Source: Natronocella acetinitrilica
GTDB taxonomy: Bacteria; Pseudomonadota; Gammaproteobacteria; Nitrococcales; Aquisalimonadaceae
Direction of reading: 5' to 3'
Assembly (NCBI RefSeq): GCF_024170285.1
Contig: NZ_JALJXV010000006.1
Location: 186,001-250,000, forward strand
DNA length: 64,000 bases
Under the pieces are notes generated by a model. It had not been told where the DNA came from and ran no database searches. It saw only the letters and a list, made by a program, of their open reading frames with translations. Numbering within the stretch: the stretch's first letter is position 1; each line of letters opens with the position of its first letter. Shown here piece after piece: positions 1 to 9,873 of the stretch. A program made the position numbers and the translations under genes.

Positions 1-1
1 C

Positions 2-1972
2 GACCTGGAAGTGAGCGAGAACGACCCGGAAGAGTTCATCAAGACTGTTGCCCGGCTGGAACCCACCTTCGGCGGCATCAATCTCGAGGATATCAAGGCA
101 CCCGAGTGCTTCGTCATCGAGCGGGAATTGCGCAAGCGCATGAACATCCCGGTTTTCCACGATGATCAGCATGGAACGGCGATTATCGTCTGCGCGGCAG
201 TGTTGAATGGCTTGCGTATCGTCAACAAGGAACTGGCCGATGTCCGGGTGGTTTGCTCCGGTGCCGGCGCAGCCGCCCTGGCCTGTCTGGATCTACTGGT
301 CAAGCTCGGTATCAAGCGCGAGCACATCACCATCTGCGACATCGATGGCGTGGTCTACCAGGGCCGCGAAGCAAGCATGGACGAGTGGAAAGCCATCTAC
401 GCCCAGGATACGGAGGCCCGAACCCTTGGCGATGTCATTGGCGAGGCCGACATCTTCATGGGCCTGTCCGCACCCAACGTCCTGAAGCCGGAGATGGTCA
501 AGCGTATGGCGAAGGATCCGCTGATTCTCGCCCTTGCCAATCCGGTGCCCGAGATTCAACCGGAGCTCGCCCGGGAAGTCCGGCCCGATGCACTCATCGC
601 CACCGGTCGATCCGACTATCCCAACCAGGTCAATAATGTCCTGTGTTTTCCCTATATCTTCCGCGGTGCACTGGATGTGGGCGCTACCGGGATCAACGAC
701 GAAATGAAGCTGGCAGCGGTGAAGGCTATCGCCGACCTGGCCATGGACGAGCCATCGGAACTGGTGGCCAAAGCCTACGGTGGCAATGCTGCCCGCTTCG
801 GGCCGGATTACCTGATCCCCAGCCCGTTCGATCCACGCCTGCTGGTGCGGATCGCACCAGCGGTGGCAAAAGCCGCCATGGAGAGCGGCGTCGCAACCCG
901 GCCCATGGAAGACTTCCAGCTGTATCGCCAGGGGCTGCTGCAATTCGTCTACAAGTCCGGTCTGCTGATGAAGCCGCTGTTTGAGCGGGCCCGGCAATCT
1001 CCGAAACGCCTGGCCTATGCCGAGGGGGAGGACCGACGCGTGCTGCAGGCGGCACAGCAAGCCGCCGACGAAGGCCTGGCCCACCCGATTCTGGTCGGTC
1101 GCCCGGCGGTCATCGAGGCCAGGCTCGGGGAACTCGGCCTGCGGCTGCGCGACGGCCAGGACATGACCATTGTCGATGTCGACAACGACCCCCGCTTCCG
1201 GGATTACTGGACCGAATACCAGCAGATCATGGGGCGCAAGGGGGTATCGCCGGAAGACGCCAAGGCGCTGGTTCGCACCAACACCACGGCGATCGCATCG
1301 CTGATGGTACGCAAGGGTGACGCGGACTGCATGATCTGCGGTTCGGTGGGCAAGTTCCACCACCATTTGCGGCAGGTGGAGGAGCTGATCGGCACCGCCG
1401 ATGACGTGCAGTCGCTCTCTACCATCACGACGCTGATCCTGCCCGCCGGCACGTTCTTCCTGTGCGATACCCATGCCACGCCTGATCCCACGGCCGATGA
1501 ACTCGTGGAAATGACCGTCATGGCAGCGCGGCAGGTTCAGGCCTTCGGCCTGCAGCCCAAGGTAGCCCTGGTGAATCGATCGAATTTCGGCACCCACGAC
1601 ACCGAGTCCGCCCGCGCCATGCGTCGCGCCGTGGAGGAGTTGCACCGGGATCATCCGGATCTCGAAGTCGACGGCGAAATGCATGCCGACGTGGCGCTAT
1701 CCCAGGATCTGCGGGAGACAGCTCTGCCGGGGTCCCGCCTGACAGGTGCCGCAAACCTGTTCATCATGCCCAATGTCGACGCCGCCCATATTGCCTACAA
1801 CCTGCTGAAGGCGCTGGGCGGCGGTGTCTCCATCGGCCCCATTCTCGTGGGTGCCCGGCTGCCGGTGCACGTGGTCACCGAGTCGGTAACGGTGCGAGGG
1901 CTGGTGAACATGACAGCGCTGACCGTGGCGCAGGCCGAGGGTATCGCCACGGCCAGCGCAGCGGACCAATGA
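2..1972 (+). CDS. maeB: NADP-dependent malic enzyme with C-terminal phosphotransacetylase-like domain (5' end outside window)
   Basis: Oxidative decarboxylation of malate to pyruvate with NADP reduction, a cytoplasmic anaplerotic/gluconeogenic step. The frame is open to the left edge, so the N-terminus is missing; about 656 residues remain of the usual 750-770. The first visible part carries the malic-enzyme core ([12 protein letters not shown] at about residues 46-57) and then the Rossmann NAD(P) domain ([12 protein letters not shown]). From about residue 330 a phosphate acetyl/butyryl-transferase-like domain follows ([14 protein letters not shown] onward), as in the large hybrid MaeB type, where it is thought to be regulatory rather than catalytic. 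The stop lies 8 bases before the convergent stop of the next gene. Confidence 0.95.
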   Translation, partial: DLEVSENDPEEFIKTVARLEPTFGGINLEDIKAPECFVIERELRKRMNIPVFHDDQHGTAIIVCAAVLNGLRIVNKELADVRVVCSGAGAAALACLDLLVKLGIKREHITICDIDGVVYQGREASMDEWKAIYAQDTEARTLGDVIGEADIFMGLSAPNVLKPEMVKRMAKDPLILALANPVPEIQPELAREVRPDALIATGRSDYPNQVNNVLCFPYIFRGALDVGATGINDEMKLAAVKAIADLAMDEPSELVAKAYGGNAARFGPDYLIPSPFDPRLLVRIAPAVAKAAMESGVATRPMEDFQLYRQGLLQFVYKSGLLMKPLFERARQSPKRLAYAEGEDRRVLQAAQQAADEGLAHPILVGRPAVIEARLGELGLRLRDGQDMTIVDVDNDPRFRDYWTEYQQIMGRKGVSPEDAKALVRTNTTAIASLMVRKGDADCMICGSVGKFHHHLRQVEELIGTADDVQSLSTITTLILPAGTFFLCDTHATPDPTADELVEMTVMAARQVQAFGLQPKVALVNRSNFGTHDTESARAMRRAVEELHRDHPDLEVDGEMHADVALSQDLRETALPGSRLTGAANLFIMPNVDAAHIAYNLLKALGGGVSIGPILVGARLPVHVVTESVTVRGLVNMTALTVAQAEGIATASAADQ

Positions 1973-1980
1973 GCCCTGAC

Positions 1981-2778
1981 TCATCGGAACAGACTGCGTA
2001 CCCCGTCGCGAACGTTGTCACGAATCTCGCGGCGGGTTTCCCCGGCGGCATCGTCCCGGGCATCTTCTCCCGTCCCCTGGACCTGACGGCCGAACCAGCC
2101 GGGCTCGCGCTGCTCATCGGCGCCGCCATCATCGGAGGATGCAGCACCTCGCCCCGGCCCGGACATCATCTGCACATTGGGCGGCAACTGGAAGTTCCGG
2201 TCGGCGATGCGGCTGTCGTCCAGGCTTACCAGCACCAGATCGTTGTTTACCCGCAGCATGCCCTGTCGATCAAGATCAATACCATCCACGTCACCAAAAG
2301 CGGTCTCAAGCTCCCCGGTGGCGGAGAAGTGCTGCATCAGGGACACAAAGCCTTGTCCCAGCTCCCGGGCCCGCGGATCTGTGCTGAAAACGGCGTCTCC
2401 AGCCGGCTGCCAGTCGTCAGCCCAGCTGTCACCACGCTCCATGCGATAGACTTCGCCGCGAATTCCGGCAACGGTTTCACGGTCGCCGGTGGCGCGAAAG
2501 CGCACTTCCTCGGGCGAGCCGCCGGCTGCGGGAATCTCGCTCACCGGCATGGCCATCCAGCCGTCATTGCCCCTTCCGAGCATGAAGGCCTCGCCGCGGG
2601 AAACGACGAGAAAGCTGCCATCCGGCGTCCGGAAACGCAGATTGTCTGCGTCCCGAACTTCCAGCGTGACCTGACCATCCGGCGTATCGAATACGCCGGT
2701 TACGTCCGCCTGCGCCATACCCGCGGCAAGAAAAAGTGCGCCCCCCACGGTGGCAATCAAACCCTGTCTTGAGTCCAT
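1981..2778 (-). CDS. exported protein, DUF4412-like, last gene of a two-component operon
   Basis: 265 residues. I chose the ATG at 2778 because a very strong AGGAGG ribosome site lies just upstream. The frame also opens further 5', but that part overlaps the kinase gene. Residues 1-24 form a signal peptide (hydrophobic GLIATVGGALFLAAG, AQA cleavage site). The mature part reads as short beta-rich repeats (VTLEVRDADNLRFRTPDG) and a GIRGEVYRM stretch resembling DUF4412 proteins. The C-terminal third is acidic, glycine-rich and then charged. It starts 13 bases after the sensor kinase stop, so it is probably cotranscribed and may act in the periplasm near the kinase sensor. Function unknown; the DUF4412 assignment is tentative. 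Confidence 0.75.
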   Translation of the reverse strand: MDSRQGLIATVGGALFLAAGMAQADVTGVFDTPDGQVTLEVRDADNLRFRTPDGSFLVVSRGEAFMLGRGNDGWMAMPVSEIPAAGGSPEEVRFRATGDRETVAGIRGEVYRMERGDSWADDWQPAGDAVFSTDPRARELGQGFVSLMQHFSATGELETAFGDVDGIDLDRQGMLRVNNDLVLVSLDDSRIADRNFQLPPNVQMMSGPGRGAASSDDGGADEQREPGWFGRQVQGTGEDARDDAAGETRREIRDNVRDGVRSLFR

Positions 2779-2791
2779 GTCCCCCCTCCTT

Positions 2792-5077
2792 TCATCCGGA
2801 TTCCCTGTCAGTTTGCCGCACAGCGTCCACCGTACGCGATACCACGTCCGGGGGACGACTCGGTGCAGCACCTTCATGGTCGGCCAAGGGAAAGCTTACG
2901 TCCACCAGGAAATGGTCCGCCGAATTCTCCAGCGGCTGGGCACGGACTGTTCCCCGCAGTTCGCCGGCGCGGGTCCGCATGTTATGCATGCCACGGCCTT
3001 CCAGCTCCGCGTGAGCCCGGTCAGAAGGACTCGCCACAATCTCGATACCGTCATTGAGAATGCCCAATTCGAGCCACCCGTCAACGAAACTCCAGCTGAC
3101 GCGCAGAAATGTCGGTCTGGCGTGTCTCAACGCATTGGTAGCCGCTTCGGCGAGAATCCGCTTGAGATTGATGTACTGCCGCGCAGTCAGCCGCGGCCGC
3201 AACGAACTGCCAAGCCGTTGCTCCCAGGCAAGCGTCACGCCGTTGCCCTGCAACCGCTCACGCAACTCCAGACGCCATTCGGCCAGGGCGTCCTCAAGGT
3301 GTCGATCACACTGATCGTCCAGGGCATAGATGGATTCCCGAAGCGCCTGCAGGGCACCACGACTGAGGTCGGCCATGCGCTTGTCCGGAGCTGCATGCAG
3401 TAGGCTAAGCAACTGACCGCCGACATCGTCATGCAGGTCCCGGAGAATACGCTGGCGTTCGGTTCGTGCACCCTCGTCCCGGGCTCGACGGGCCTGACAG
3501 GTGCGCCGGGCGACGGCAAGCAGTGCGCTGACGCGATCAACATCCGATTCGCCGTAGAGTCGCTGACCGCCCCGGGCATACAGCAGCCGCAGGGAACCTC
3601 GCTGTTCGACCATGGGCACCAGCAACGCCGCCCCTGACTCCGCAAGCAGGGGCCGCTCGAGGTCGCCATCGCTGCACGTGATCGTGATGGGCATGAAGCT
3701 GCGCTGCAGCGAACTGCGCCAGCCCGCCTCCACGGCCTTGCCGGTTTCGGCGGAGAACATGCTCTGCACCAGATCCGGCAGTTCGGTAACGACAGAAGTC
3801 TGGCTACCCGGCGCCATGAGCTGCCATAGCCGCTGCCGTGCGGGGAAATAAAGCCATCCCACGAGAATGGCTGCCAGCCCCAGGGCCTGGATCGGCTGCA
3901 GGCCCAGCAGGAAGATCAGCGCCATGTCCACCAGCAGCACAGCCACGCCACCGAGGAACCAGAGCCAGACGCTGAACCACCAGCGCTCCAGATCGAAGAG
4001 GCGGTAGCGGACAACCCCCAGGGCAAAACCCACGTACATGACGGTGGCGCAGCCGACCATGGCGGTTTGCGACAGCAACGGCGCCTCGCCAAAGGCAATC
4101 GGCACGAAGTAGAGCACCAGCCCGATGCCCATGAAGAGGAAAACCGACAGGAACAGCCACTTCAGTGCTGCGCGATCCAGCGGCTCCTCGCGGGCAGCCC
4201 GCCACTGCCCCGCCGCGACCAGAACACCCAGTGCGTAGAGAATCATCAGGGGCAGGTAGAAGGTGTGCACCGGCAGATCGAAGAGTCGCAGGTTTTCGTT
4301 CAACTGGTAGACAGTCATCAGGCCAAACACGATCCAACCAGCGGGCCAGTCACCCAGCCGTCGCGGATAGTAGATGAGCAGTGCCAGGAGACCGCCAAGC
4401 AGAACGGCGAGCCCGAGGTGATTGGCGCGCATCAGCCCATCGAACAGTCCCGCGGGCAAGGCCAGTTCCCGCACCAGGTAGACGCTGTTGAAGAGCGTGG
4501 CAAGGAAGAATCCGACGCCGGAGAGCATCAGCAGCCGGGGCGCCGACGCCTGGCGACGGAACGCCCACACCGCGGCTCCGATCAACAAGGCCACGGTGCC
4601 AAACAGATTGAAGAGCCAGAATTCCGACGGCAGAGACTGGACGGGCCGGGCTTCCAGAGGCCGGGCATGCAGTCGACGACCATCCGCGAGCACAAGCACA
4701 ATACCGCTGTCAGCGGCGAGCATCCGGGCGAAGCGGCCCTGGCGCTCCAAGTAGTCCACATGTTCGGCAAAAGTGGCCAGACCGTGGGGCTCCAGGGTCG
4801 GATCGTAGGCAACCAGACTTTCGAAGTGCCCGTAGACATCTCGCAGGGCAACGACTTGTTCCCCCGGCTCCAACCGGCCGCGGAGCGGGCTCTCGGGGTG
4901 AACGGCATCGACAACCAGGCCCGCCCCGTTGCTTGTCGGCGTCCATGCAACCCCGAGCCATGGTTGATGCATGGCAAGCCGAACAGCCAGCAGGATCAAC
5001 AGCAACGCCAGAAAGGCGCAGCCCGCCACCAGCGGCAGTGGCGCAACGCGAAGCAGGCGATCGGATGAAGTAGCCAA
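2792..5077 (-). CDS. membrane sensor histidine kinase (NarL/DegS-type) with PDZ-like periplasmic domain
   Basis: 761 residues, TTG start at 5077. One N-terminal membrane segment (about residues 13-33) is followed by a periplasmic PDZ-like region (about 40-150; GLVVDAVHPESPLRGRLEPG). Then come about eight membrane helices (about 153-410), a GAF-like linker, a HisKA_3 dimerisation domain and an HATPase_c domain (GRGMHNMRTRAGEL). The phosphorylated histidine is H549 in the motif RDLHDDVGGQL. It lies 20 bases downstream of the LuxR-type regulator gene, its evident partner, and upstream of a small exported protein. The signal is unknown; a peptide or envelope cue fits a PDZ sensor. Confidence 0.9.
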   Translation of the reverse strand: MATSSDRLLRVAPLPLVAGCAFLALLLILLAVRLAMHQPWLGVAWTPTSNGAGLVVDAVHPESPLRGRLEPGEQVVALRDVYGHFESLVAYDPTLEPHGLATFAEHVDYLERQGRFARMLAADSGIVLVLADGRRLHARPLEARPVQSLPSEFWLFNLFGTVALLIGAAVWAFRRQASAPRLLMLSGVGFFLATLFNSVYLVRELALPAGLFDGLMRANHLGLAVLLGGLLALLIYYPRRLGDWPAGWIVFGLMTVYQLNENLRLFDLPVHTFYLPLMILYALGVLVAAGQWRAAREEPLDRAALKWLFLSVFLFMGIGLVLYFVPIAFGEAPLLSQTAMVGCATVMYVGFALGVVRYRLFDLERWWFSVWLWFLGGVAVLLVDMALIFLLGLQPIQALGLAAILVGWLYFPARQRLWQLMAPGSQTSVVTELPDLVQSMFSAETGKAVEAGWRSSLQRSFMPITITCSDGDLERPLLAESGAALLVPMVEQRGSLRLLYARGGQRLYGESDVDRVSALLAVARRTCQARRARDEGARTERQRILRDLHDDVGGQLLSLLHAAPDKRMADLSRGALQALRESIYALDDQCDRHLEDALAEWRLELRERLQGNGVTLAWEQRLGSSLRPRLTARQYINLKRILAEAATNALRHARPTFLRVSWSFVDGWLELGILNDGIEIVASPSDRAHAELEGRGMHNMRTRAGELRGTVRAQPLENSADHFLVDVSFPLADHEGAAPSRPPDVVSRTVDAVRQTDRESG

Positions 5078-5097
5078 GGCCAGGGGCGCTGCGGCGG

Positions 5098-5763
5098 CTA
5101 GGCCGGAGGATCCACGATCCCGAGATTCACTGCCTCGAGTGTGGCCTCAGCCCGGCCCGACACATTGAGCTTGCGGTAAATCGCTTTCACGTGCCCGGCG
5201 GCGGTGTTGGGTGAAATGTTCAGCACCCGTGCCACATCTGTCCGGTTCAGGCCCTTGGCCAGCAAGGCCAGCACCTCTGTCTCGCGATCGCTCAACAGTG
5301 CGCCCTTGCCTATGGTGGGGCGACGAGCAAGGGGCTGCATGGCCTGATCCTGAAAATGCCGCAGGATACGCCGGGCGATACCCGGGGCAAGCGGAGGATT
5401 GCCGCGGAGAATGCCCTGCAGCCGGTCGATGATCTGATCTTCCGGCTCATCCTTCAGCAGGTAGCCACCGGCACCGGCGGCCAGGGCCGTGAACAGATGG
5501 TGGTCGTCATCGAAAATGGTGGTCACGACCAGGAAAGTTTCAGGGGAGCGACGAGCCAGTTCGGTCACCAACGAGGAACCATTGCCGTCCGGCAGCCCCA
5601 GATCCACCAGGGCGAGATCCAGATGGGTGCCTCGCATGCGCTCCCGGGCCTGGGCCAGGGTCGCCGCCGCGATCACCGAGGCACCGCGGAATGCCCGCAG
5701 TGAAATATCCACCAGCCAGGAGCGCGCCTCCGGGTGATCATCCACAACCAGTATGCTGTTCAA
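5098..5763 (-). CDS. two-component response regulator, NarL/FixJ family
   Basis: Receiver domain (about residues 1-120; phospho-acceptor D54 in ALVDLGLPDGNG, acidic pair D8/D9) followed by a LuxR-type helix-turn-helix (LSDRETEVLALLAKGLNRTDVARVLNIS). It should bind DNA when phosphorylated by the kinase encoded 20 bases downstream. I prefer the TTG at 5763, giving 221 residues, because GGAAGAG sits four bases upstream and the product then starts like other family members. The frame runs on to a GTG at 5832, but that extension has no ribosome site and no conserved sequence. The gene diverges from the photolyase gene at 5913, so the 150-base gap probably holds promoters for both. Confidence 0.9.
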   Translation of the reverse strand: MNSILVVDDHPEARSWLVDISLRAFRGASVIAAATLAQARERMRGTHLDLALVDLGLPDGNGSSLVTELARRSPETFLVVTTIFDDDHHLFTALAAGAGGYLLKDEPEDQIIDRLQGILRGNPPLAPGIARRILRHFQDQAMQPLARRPTIGKGALLSDRETEVLALLAKGLNRTDVARVLNISPNTAAGHVKAIYRKLNVSGRAEATLEAVNLGIVDPPA

Positions 5764-5912
5764 TCTGCTCTTCCATCCCTGTGGCTTTATCCGGTTATCC
5801 GGTGGCGGCAATCGCATGGGGTGCGAGGCCACCGGAGAACAGCGTCTTTATTATTGTCACTAGTCTGGAGTCTGAACAACCCGCACGGGAACACGGGAGA
5901 ACATTCTTGGGG

Positions 5913-7475
5913 ATGACGCTGCGTATCGTCTGGTTCAAGCGCGACCTCCGGGTGGTGGACCACGGACCCTTGCTGGATGCCGCCGAATCCGCAGACGCGG
6001 TGCTGCCGCTCTATGTCATCGAGCCGACCCTCTGGGCACAACCGGACATGGCGCCCCGCCACTGGCAGTTCATCCATGCAGCGTTGCAGGAACTGGATGC
6101 TGCGTTGAGCAGGCTGGGACAGCCCCTGGTGATTCGCCAGGGTGACGCAGCGACAATCTTCCGGGAACTGGCGGCGGCGTATCGGATCAGCGCGGTGCAT
6201 GCCCACCAGGAAACGGGTAATGCCTGGACCTATCAACGGGATCTCACGGTCTCCGCGGTGCTGCGCGAGGCCGGCATTCCGCTGTTCGAGACACGTCAGC
6301 ACGGGGTGGTTCGCCGCCTGGGACAACGCGATGGCTGGTCTCGGCAGTGGGAAGGGCTGATGGCGGAAGCGATCCGGCCAGCACCGGATGCCCTGCGCCC
6401 AGCCGTCGGGATCAGGGGCATCCGCCTTCCCGACCTGCCCGGTGAACTGACGGACGCCCCACGACAGCGGCACATCCAGCCCGGCGGTCGCGAGCGCGGC
6501 CTGCGTGTACTGCAGGGCTTCCTGGAGCATCGCGGCATCGGCTATTCCGGCGGCATTTCGAGCCCCGTCACCGCCTGGCAGAGCAGTTCGCGACTCAGCC
6601 CCCATCTGGCCTGGGGCACCCTGTCGCTACGGGAGGTGGTTCACGCCAGCCGCGCTCGTCGCCAGAGCCTGCGCGATGAGGCAGCCTCTCCGGAACGCAG
6701 ACGCTGGTTGCGGTCCCTGCGCAACTTCGAAGAGCGCCTCCACTGGCATTGTCATTTCATGCAGAAACTGGAGAGCGAGCCACGCATCGAGTTCGAGAAC
6801 ATGCACAGGGCCTGCGACGGTCTGCGTGAAAACGAATTCCGCCAGGACCGTTTCGATGCCTGGTGCCGGGGCGAAACCGGACTGCCGCTGGTGGATGCCT
6901 GCATGCGCGCCGTCAACGCCGGCGGCTGGCTCAATTTCCGGATGCGCGCGCTGGTGGTCTCGTTTGCCGCCTATCATCTCTGGCTGCACTGGCGGCAGCC
7001 CGCGCTTTACCTGGCACGGCAATTCACCGACTACGAACCCGGGATCCATTACTGCCAGTTCCAGATGCAATCGGGCACCACCGGCATCAACACCCTGCGC
7101 ATCTACAACCCGGTCAAGCAAAGCCGAGATCAGGACCCGGATGGCGTATTCATTCGCCGCTGGATACCGGAACTGGGGCAGGTGCCCACCCGCTGGCTGC
7201 ACGAGCCGTGGACCATGCCCGAGGCGGTGCAACGGGACAGTGGCTGCCGCCTGGGCGAGGATTACCCCTTGCAGGTGGTGGAACACGAGCAGGCCGCCCG
7301 GGAAGCGCGGCAGCGGTTCACACCGATCCGGCGTAGTGCGGCGGCCAACGCCGAGGCGGACGCCATTCGCCATAAGCATGGCAGCCGTAGAAGACCTGCA
7401 CCCAGGCGAACGCGCCCCAGGCCGCAACCGCCCCAGCTCAGCCTGTTCGGGGACGATGGCCATGAAGAAAGCTGA
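5913..7475 (+). CDS. cryptochrome/deoxyribodipyrimidine photolyase, conventional domain order
   Basis: 520 residues. The start ATG at 5913 gives the classical beginning [20 protein letters not shown]. An N-terminal alpha/beta antenna domain (about 1-135) is followed by the helical FAD-binding domain (about 210-455), including the [13 protein letters not shown] and [20 protein letters not shown] stretches. The protein should use blue/near-UV light to reverse pyrimidine dimers, or act as a cryptochrome; sequence alone cannot decide. The C-terminal 50 residues are basic and disordered ([13 protein letters not shown]) and end with QLSLF at 508-512, which matches the beta-clamp-binding pentapeptide. 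The DUF2256 gene overlaps its 3' end. This is one of three photolyase-family genes within 6 kb. Confidence 0.93.
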   Translation: MTLRIVWFKRDLRVVDHGPLLDAAESADAVLPLYVIEPTLWAQPDMAPRHWQFIHAALQELDAALSRLGQPLVIRQGDAATIFRELAAAYRISAVHAHQETGNAWTYQRDLTVSAVLREAGIPLFETRQHGVVRRLGQRDGWSRQWEGLMAEAIRPAPDALRPAVGIRGIRLPDLPGELTDAPRQRHIQPGGRERGLRVLQGFLEHRGIGYSGGISSPVTAWQSSSRLSPHLAWGTLSLREVVHASRARRQSLRDEAASPERRRWLRSLRNFEERLHWHCHFMQKLESEPRIEFENMHRACDGLRENEFRQDRFDAWCRGETGLPLVDACMRAVNAGGWLNFRMRALVVSFAAYHLWLHWRQPALYLARQFTDYEPGIHYCQFQMQSGTTGINTLRIYNPVKQSRDQDPDGVFIRRWIPELGQVPTRWLHEPWTMPEAVQRDSGCRLGEDYPLQVVEHEQAAREARQRFTPIRRSAAANAEADAIRHKHGSRRRPAPRRTRPRPQPPQLSLFGDDGHEES

Positions 7476-7596
7476 TCTGCCGGAGAAAGTCTGCGCGGTG
7501 TGCGGCCGTCCCTTCACCTGGCGCAAAAAATGGGCGAAGGTCTGGGACGAGGTCCGCTATTGTTCAGAGCGATGCCGGCGCAATCGCCGACGTTGA
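7456..7596 (+). CDS. DUF2256 small zinc-ribbon-like protein
   Basis: About 46 residues, overlapping the 3' end of the photolyase gene by 20 bases in another frame. The second ATG at 7462 is an equally possible start. The sequence has the DUF2256 pattern: two CxxC/CxxxC-like cysteine pairs (CAVCGRPF, then [11 protein letters not shown]) around a WRKKW core and a basic tail, suggesting one bound metal ion. DUF2256 genes are commonly found beside cryptochrome/photolyase genes. The function is not established; the overlap implies translational coupling with the photolyase. Confidence 0.88.
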   Translation: MAMKKADLPEKVCAVCGRPFTWRKKWAKVWDEVRYCSERCRRNRRR

Positions 7597-7601
7597 GCGT
7601 T

Positions 7602-9140
7602 TCACCCGGAGACAGCGTCCCGATGCGCTTGGGCCTGACGGCGGATCGCGGTCAGCTCGGTGGCGTCGAGTCGATCGAGATTGCGCAGCTGCATCGACAT
7701 GCGGCCCACTGCTTGCAGACGTTCACGGTTACGCTGCAGGAAGTCCCAGTACAGTGTGGTGAATGGGCAGGCCGCCTCCCCGGTGCGTCGTTCCGGATCA
7801 AAGCGACAATCAGCGCAGTGGTTGCTCATGCGCCGGATGTACTTGCCAGTGGCGCAATAGGGTTTGGAGGCCATGGTGCCATCGTCGGCGAACTGGCTCA
7901 TGCCGATGGTGTTGGGGGCTTCCACCCATTCCACGGCATCCACGTATACGGCGAGATACCAGCGATGCACGGCATCCGGATGCACGCCGTAGAGCAGCAT
8001 GTACAGGCCGGTGACCATGAGTCGCTGGATATGGTGAGCATAGCCGTAGCGCAGCGTCTGGCCAATGGCGTCGGCGAGGCAGCGCATGTCGGTGTCGCCG
8101 GTCCAGAAGAACGTCGGCAGCGGCGCCTGCGCATCCAGCGCGTTGCCCTGCAGATAATCGGGCATGGAGCGCCAGTAGATGCCGCGAACGTATTCCCGCC
8201 AACCGAGTATCTGCCGGATAAAGCCCTCTACGGATTGTAACGGCGCCAGACCCTCGGCATACGCCCGCTCCGCCGCCGCCACCGCGGCACGGGGCGACAG
8301 CAGCTTGAGGTTCATGGCGGCAGACAACCGCGAATGGTACAGCCAGGGCTGATTCGCCCACAGGGCGTCCTGGTAGGGGCCGAAGGCGGCGAGCCGATGA
8401 TTGACGAAATCCTCCAGGGCCTGCCCGGCATCCCCGGGGGTGACGGGCCAATCGAAATCATCCAGTGTCCCGGGATGATCGGCGAACCGGTGCTCGACCA
8501 GAGCGATGACATCGCGGGTTGTTGGGTCCGGCGGAAATGCCCTGGGGGCCGGGATTCGGCCTGGCCCACTGCTGCCGAAATCACGGCGATTGTCCTTGTC
8601 GAAGTTCCACTGCCCGCCGAGGGGCTGATCACCGTCCATCAAAACAGCAAAGCGCTTGCGCAGGGCACGATAGTAGTATTCGAGCCGCAACTGCTTGCGC
8701 CCTTCCGCCCAGGCATTGAAGCCAGCCGGCGTGTCGAAGAAATGCTCGTCGTCGACAACATCCAGCGGCACACCTGCCTGGTCACAGGCGCTGCGCAGCC
8801 TCTGCAGCACCCGGTAGTCCCCGGGCTGCAGCACTCTCACGCGCTCCGGAGTCAACCTGGCGATGTCTTCGGTCAGCGCGGCGTCGAGACCGCTTGCCGT
8901 GTGCTGATCAAGGCAACGGTACTGAACCCGCCAGCCGTCCGCCTCACGTTCGTCGCGGAAGTGCCGCATTGCCGACAGGAACAGCACGATCCGCGCCTTG
9001 TGGGACCACACATGGGTGGACTCCTCATCGACCTCGGCCATCCACAGTTGATCCTGCGAGGCATCACCCTGTCGCAGCAACGCACTGTCGGGATCGAGTT
9101 GATCGCCCAGACAGACCAGCAGATGGCGAACGCAGGTCAT
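7602..9140 (-). CDS. iron-sulfur bacterial cryptochrome/photolyase (PhrB-type, 6-4 photolyase-like)
   Basis: 512 residues. Chosen start is the ATG at 9140, preceded by GAGAGGAAA; an ATG at 9164 is also in frame. N-terminal Rossmann-like domain (VRHLLVCLGDQLDPDS) plus helical FAD domain. Four cysteines, C354, C442, C445 and C458, have exactly the spacing of the [4Fe-4S] ligands known in Agrobacterium PhrB (350, 438, 441, 454). That places the protein in the FeS-BCP group, whose studied members repair 6-4 photoproducts. It is convergent with DUF2256 (5 bases between stops) and divergent from the exonuclease gene, so it has its own promoter. Confidence 0.93.
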   Translation of the reverse strand: MTCVRHLLVCLGDQLDPDSALLRQGDASQDQLWMAEVDEESTHVWSHKARIVLFLSAMRHFRDEREADGWRVQYRCLDQHTASGLDAALTEDIARLTPERVRVLQPGDYRVLQRLRSACDQAGVPLDVVDDEHFFDTPAGFNAWAEGRKQLRLEYYYRALRKRFAVLMDGDQPLGGQWNFDKDNRRDFGSSGPGRIPAPRAFPPDPTTRDVIALVEHRFADHPGTLDDFDWPVTPGDAGQALEDFVNHRLAAFGPYQDALWANQPWLYHSRLSAAMNLKLLSPRAAVAAAERAYAEGLAPLQSVEGFIRQILGWREYVRGIYWRSMPDYLQGNALDAQAPLPTFFWTGDTDMRCLADAIGQTLRYGYAHHIQRLMVTGLYMLLYGVHPDAVHRWYLAVYVDAVEWVEAPNTIGMSQFADDGTMASKPYCATGKYIRRMSNHCADCRFDPERRTGEAACPFTTLYWDFLQRNRERLQAVGRMSMQLRNLDRLDATELTAIRRQAQAHRDAVSG

Positions 9141-9231
9141 GGCATTTCCTCTCTGAACAGCCATGGACGCAACTGGGCGCCCGGTGTAAGGTTTTGCAGC
9201 TTGTCAACACCGATCCACCCGGAGGTGCAGC

Positions 9232-9864
9232 ATGTCCCGCTTCAAGCCCGAGGCAGTCGAGCTTTTCGTGTCCACGGACGTGGAGACCGATGGCCCGGCG
9301 CCCGGCTCCCATTCCATGCTGTCGCTCGCTTCTGCGGTGTTCAATCCCGAGGGCGAACTGGTCGACACCTTCTCCGCCAACCTGGAACCGCTGCCCGACG
9401 CAACGGCGGACCGCGACACCATGGCCTGGTGGGCCGAGCGGCCGGAGGCCTGGGGAGCAGCGACCAGCAATGCGAAAGACCCCGCGACGGTTATGGCCGA
9501 CTATGCTGCGTGGTTGCGGGGCCTGCCGGGCAAGCCGATTTTTCTCGGTTACCCGGTCGCCTTCGATTTCCCCTTTGTCAGCCATTACCTGGTTCGGTTC
9601 ACCGGTACCAACCCGTTCGGCCGCTCGGCCATCGACATACACAGCTACGCCATGGCCGTTCTACAAACCGCGAGCCTGGGCCGGGTCATTCCGCGCCGCA
9701 TGCCGCCCCACTGGATCGAGGGTGATTCAGTGGCCAGTCATATCGCGCTGGATGACGCAACCCGCCAGGGGCTGCTCTTCATCCGCATGTACCAGGAGAA
9801 CCTGCGTCGCGACAGCGGCGATTCGCCTGATGCCGAGTCGATGTCGGAGTATCCGGAATGGTAG
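9232..9864 (+). CDS. DEDD-family 3'-5' exonuclease
   Basis: 210 residues; ATG preceded by GGAGG at a good distance. The N-terminal STDVETDG carries the first two acidic residues of the DEDD exonuclease active site, and GYPVAFDFPFV supplies the third-motif aspartate. Compact single-domain protein with no signal peptide. It is close to the uncharacterised exonuclease family seen beside DNA-repair genes; the substrate (DNA or RNA) cannot be told from sequence. It begins a plus-strand run with the rhomboid gene (9 bases downstream) and the third photolyase-like gene (32 bases after that), so all three are likely cotranscribed. Confidence 0.8.
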   Translation: MSRFKPEAVELFVSTDVETDGPAPGSHSMLSLASAVFNPEGELVDTFSANLEPLPDATADRDTMAWWAERPEAWGAATSNAKDPATVMADYAAWLRGLPGKPIFLGYPVAFDFPFVSHYLVRFTGTNPFGRSAIDIHSYAMAVLQTASLGRVIPRRMPPHWIEGDSVASHIALDDATRQGLLFIRMYQENLRRDSGDSPDAESMSEYPEW

Positions 9865-9873
9865 CGGGTCAGA

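Noticed and set aside
293-1684. Minus-strand frame of 463 codons inside maeB
   Set aside because: Antisense shadow of a clear malic-enzyme coding sequence.
1981-2778. Exported protein as a rhombosortase (GlyGly-CTERM) substrate
   Set aside because: It ends in a charged tail with no GG motif or C-terminal membrane helix.
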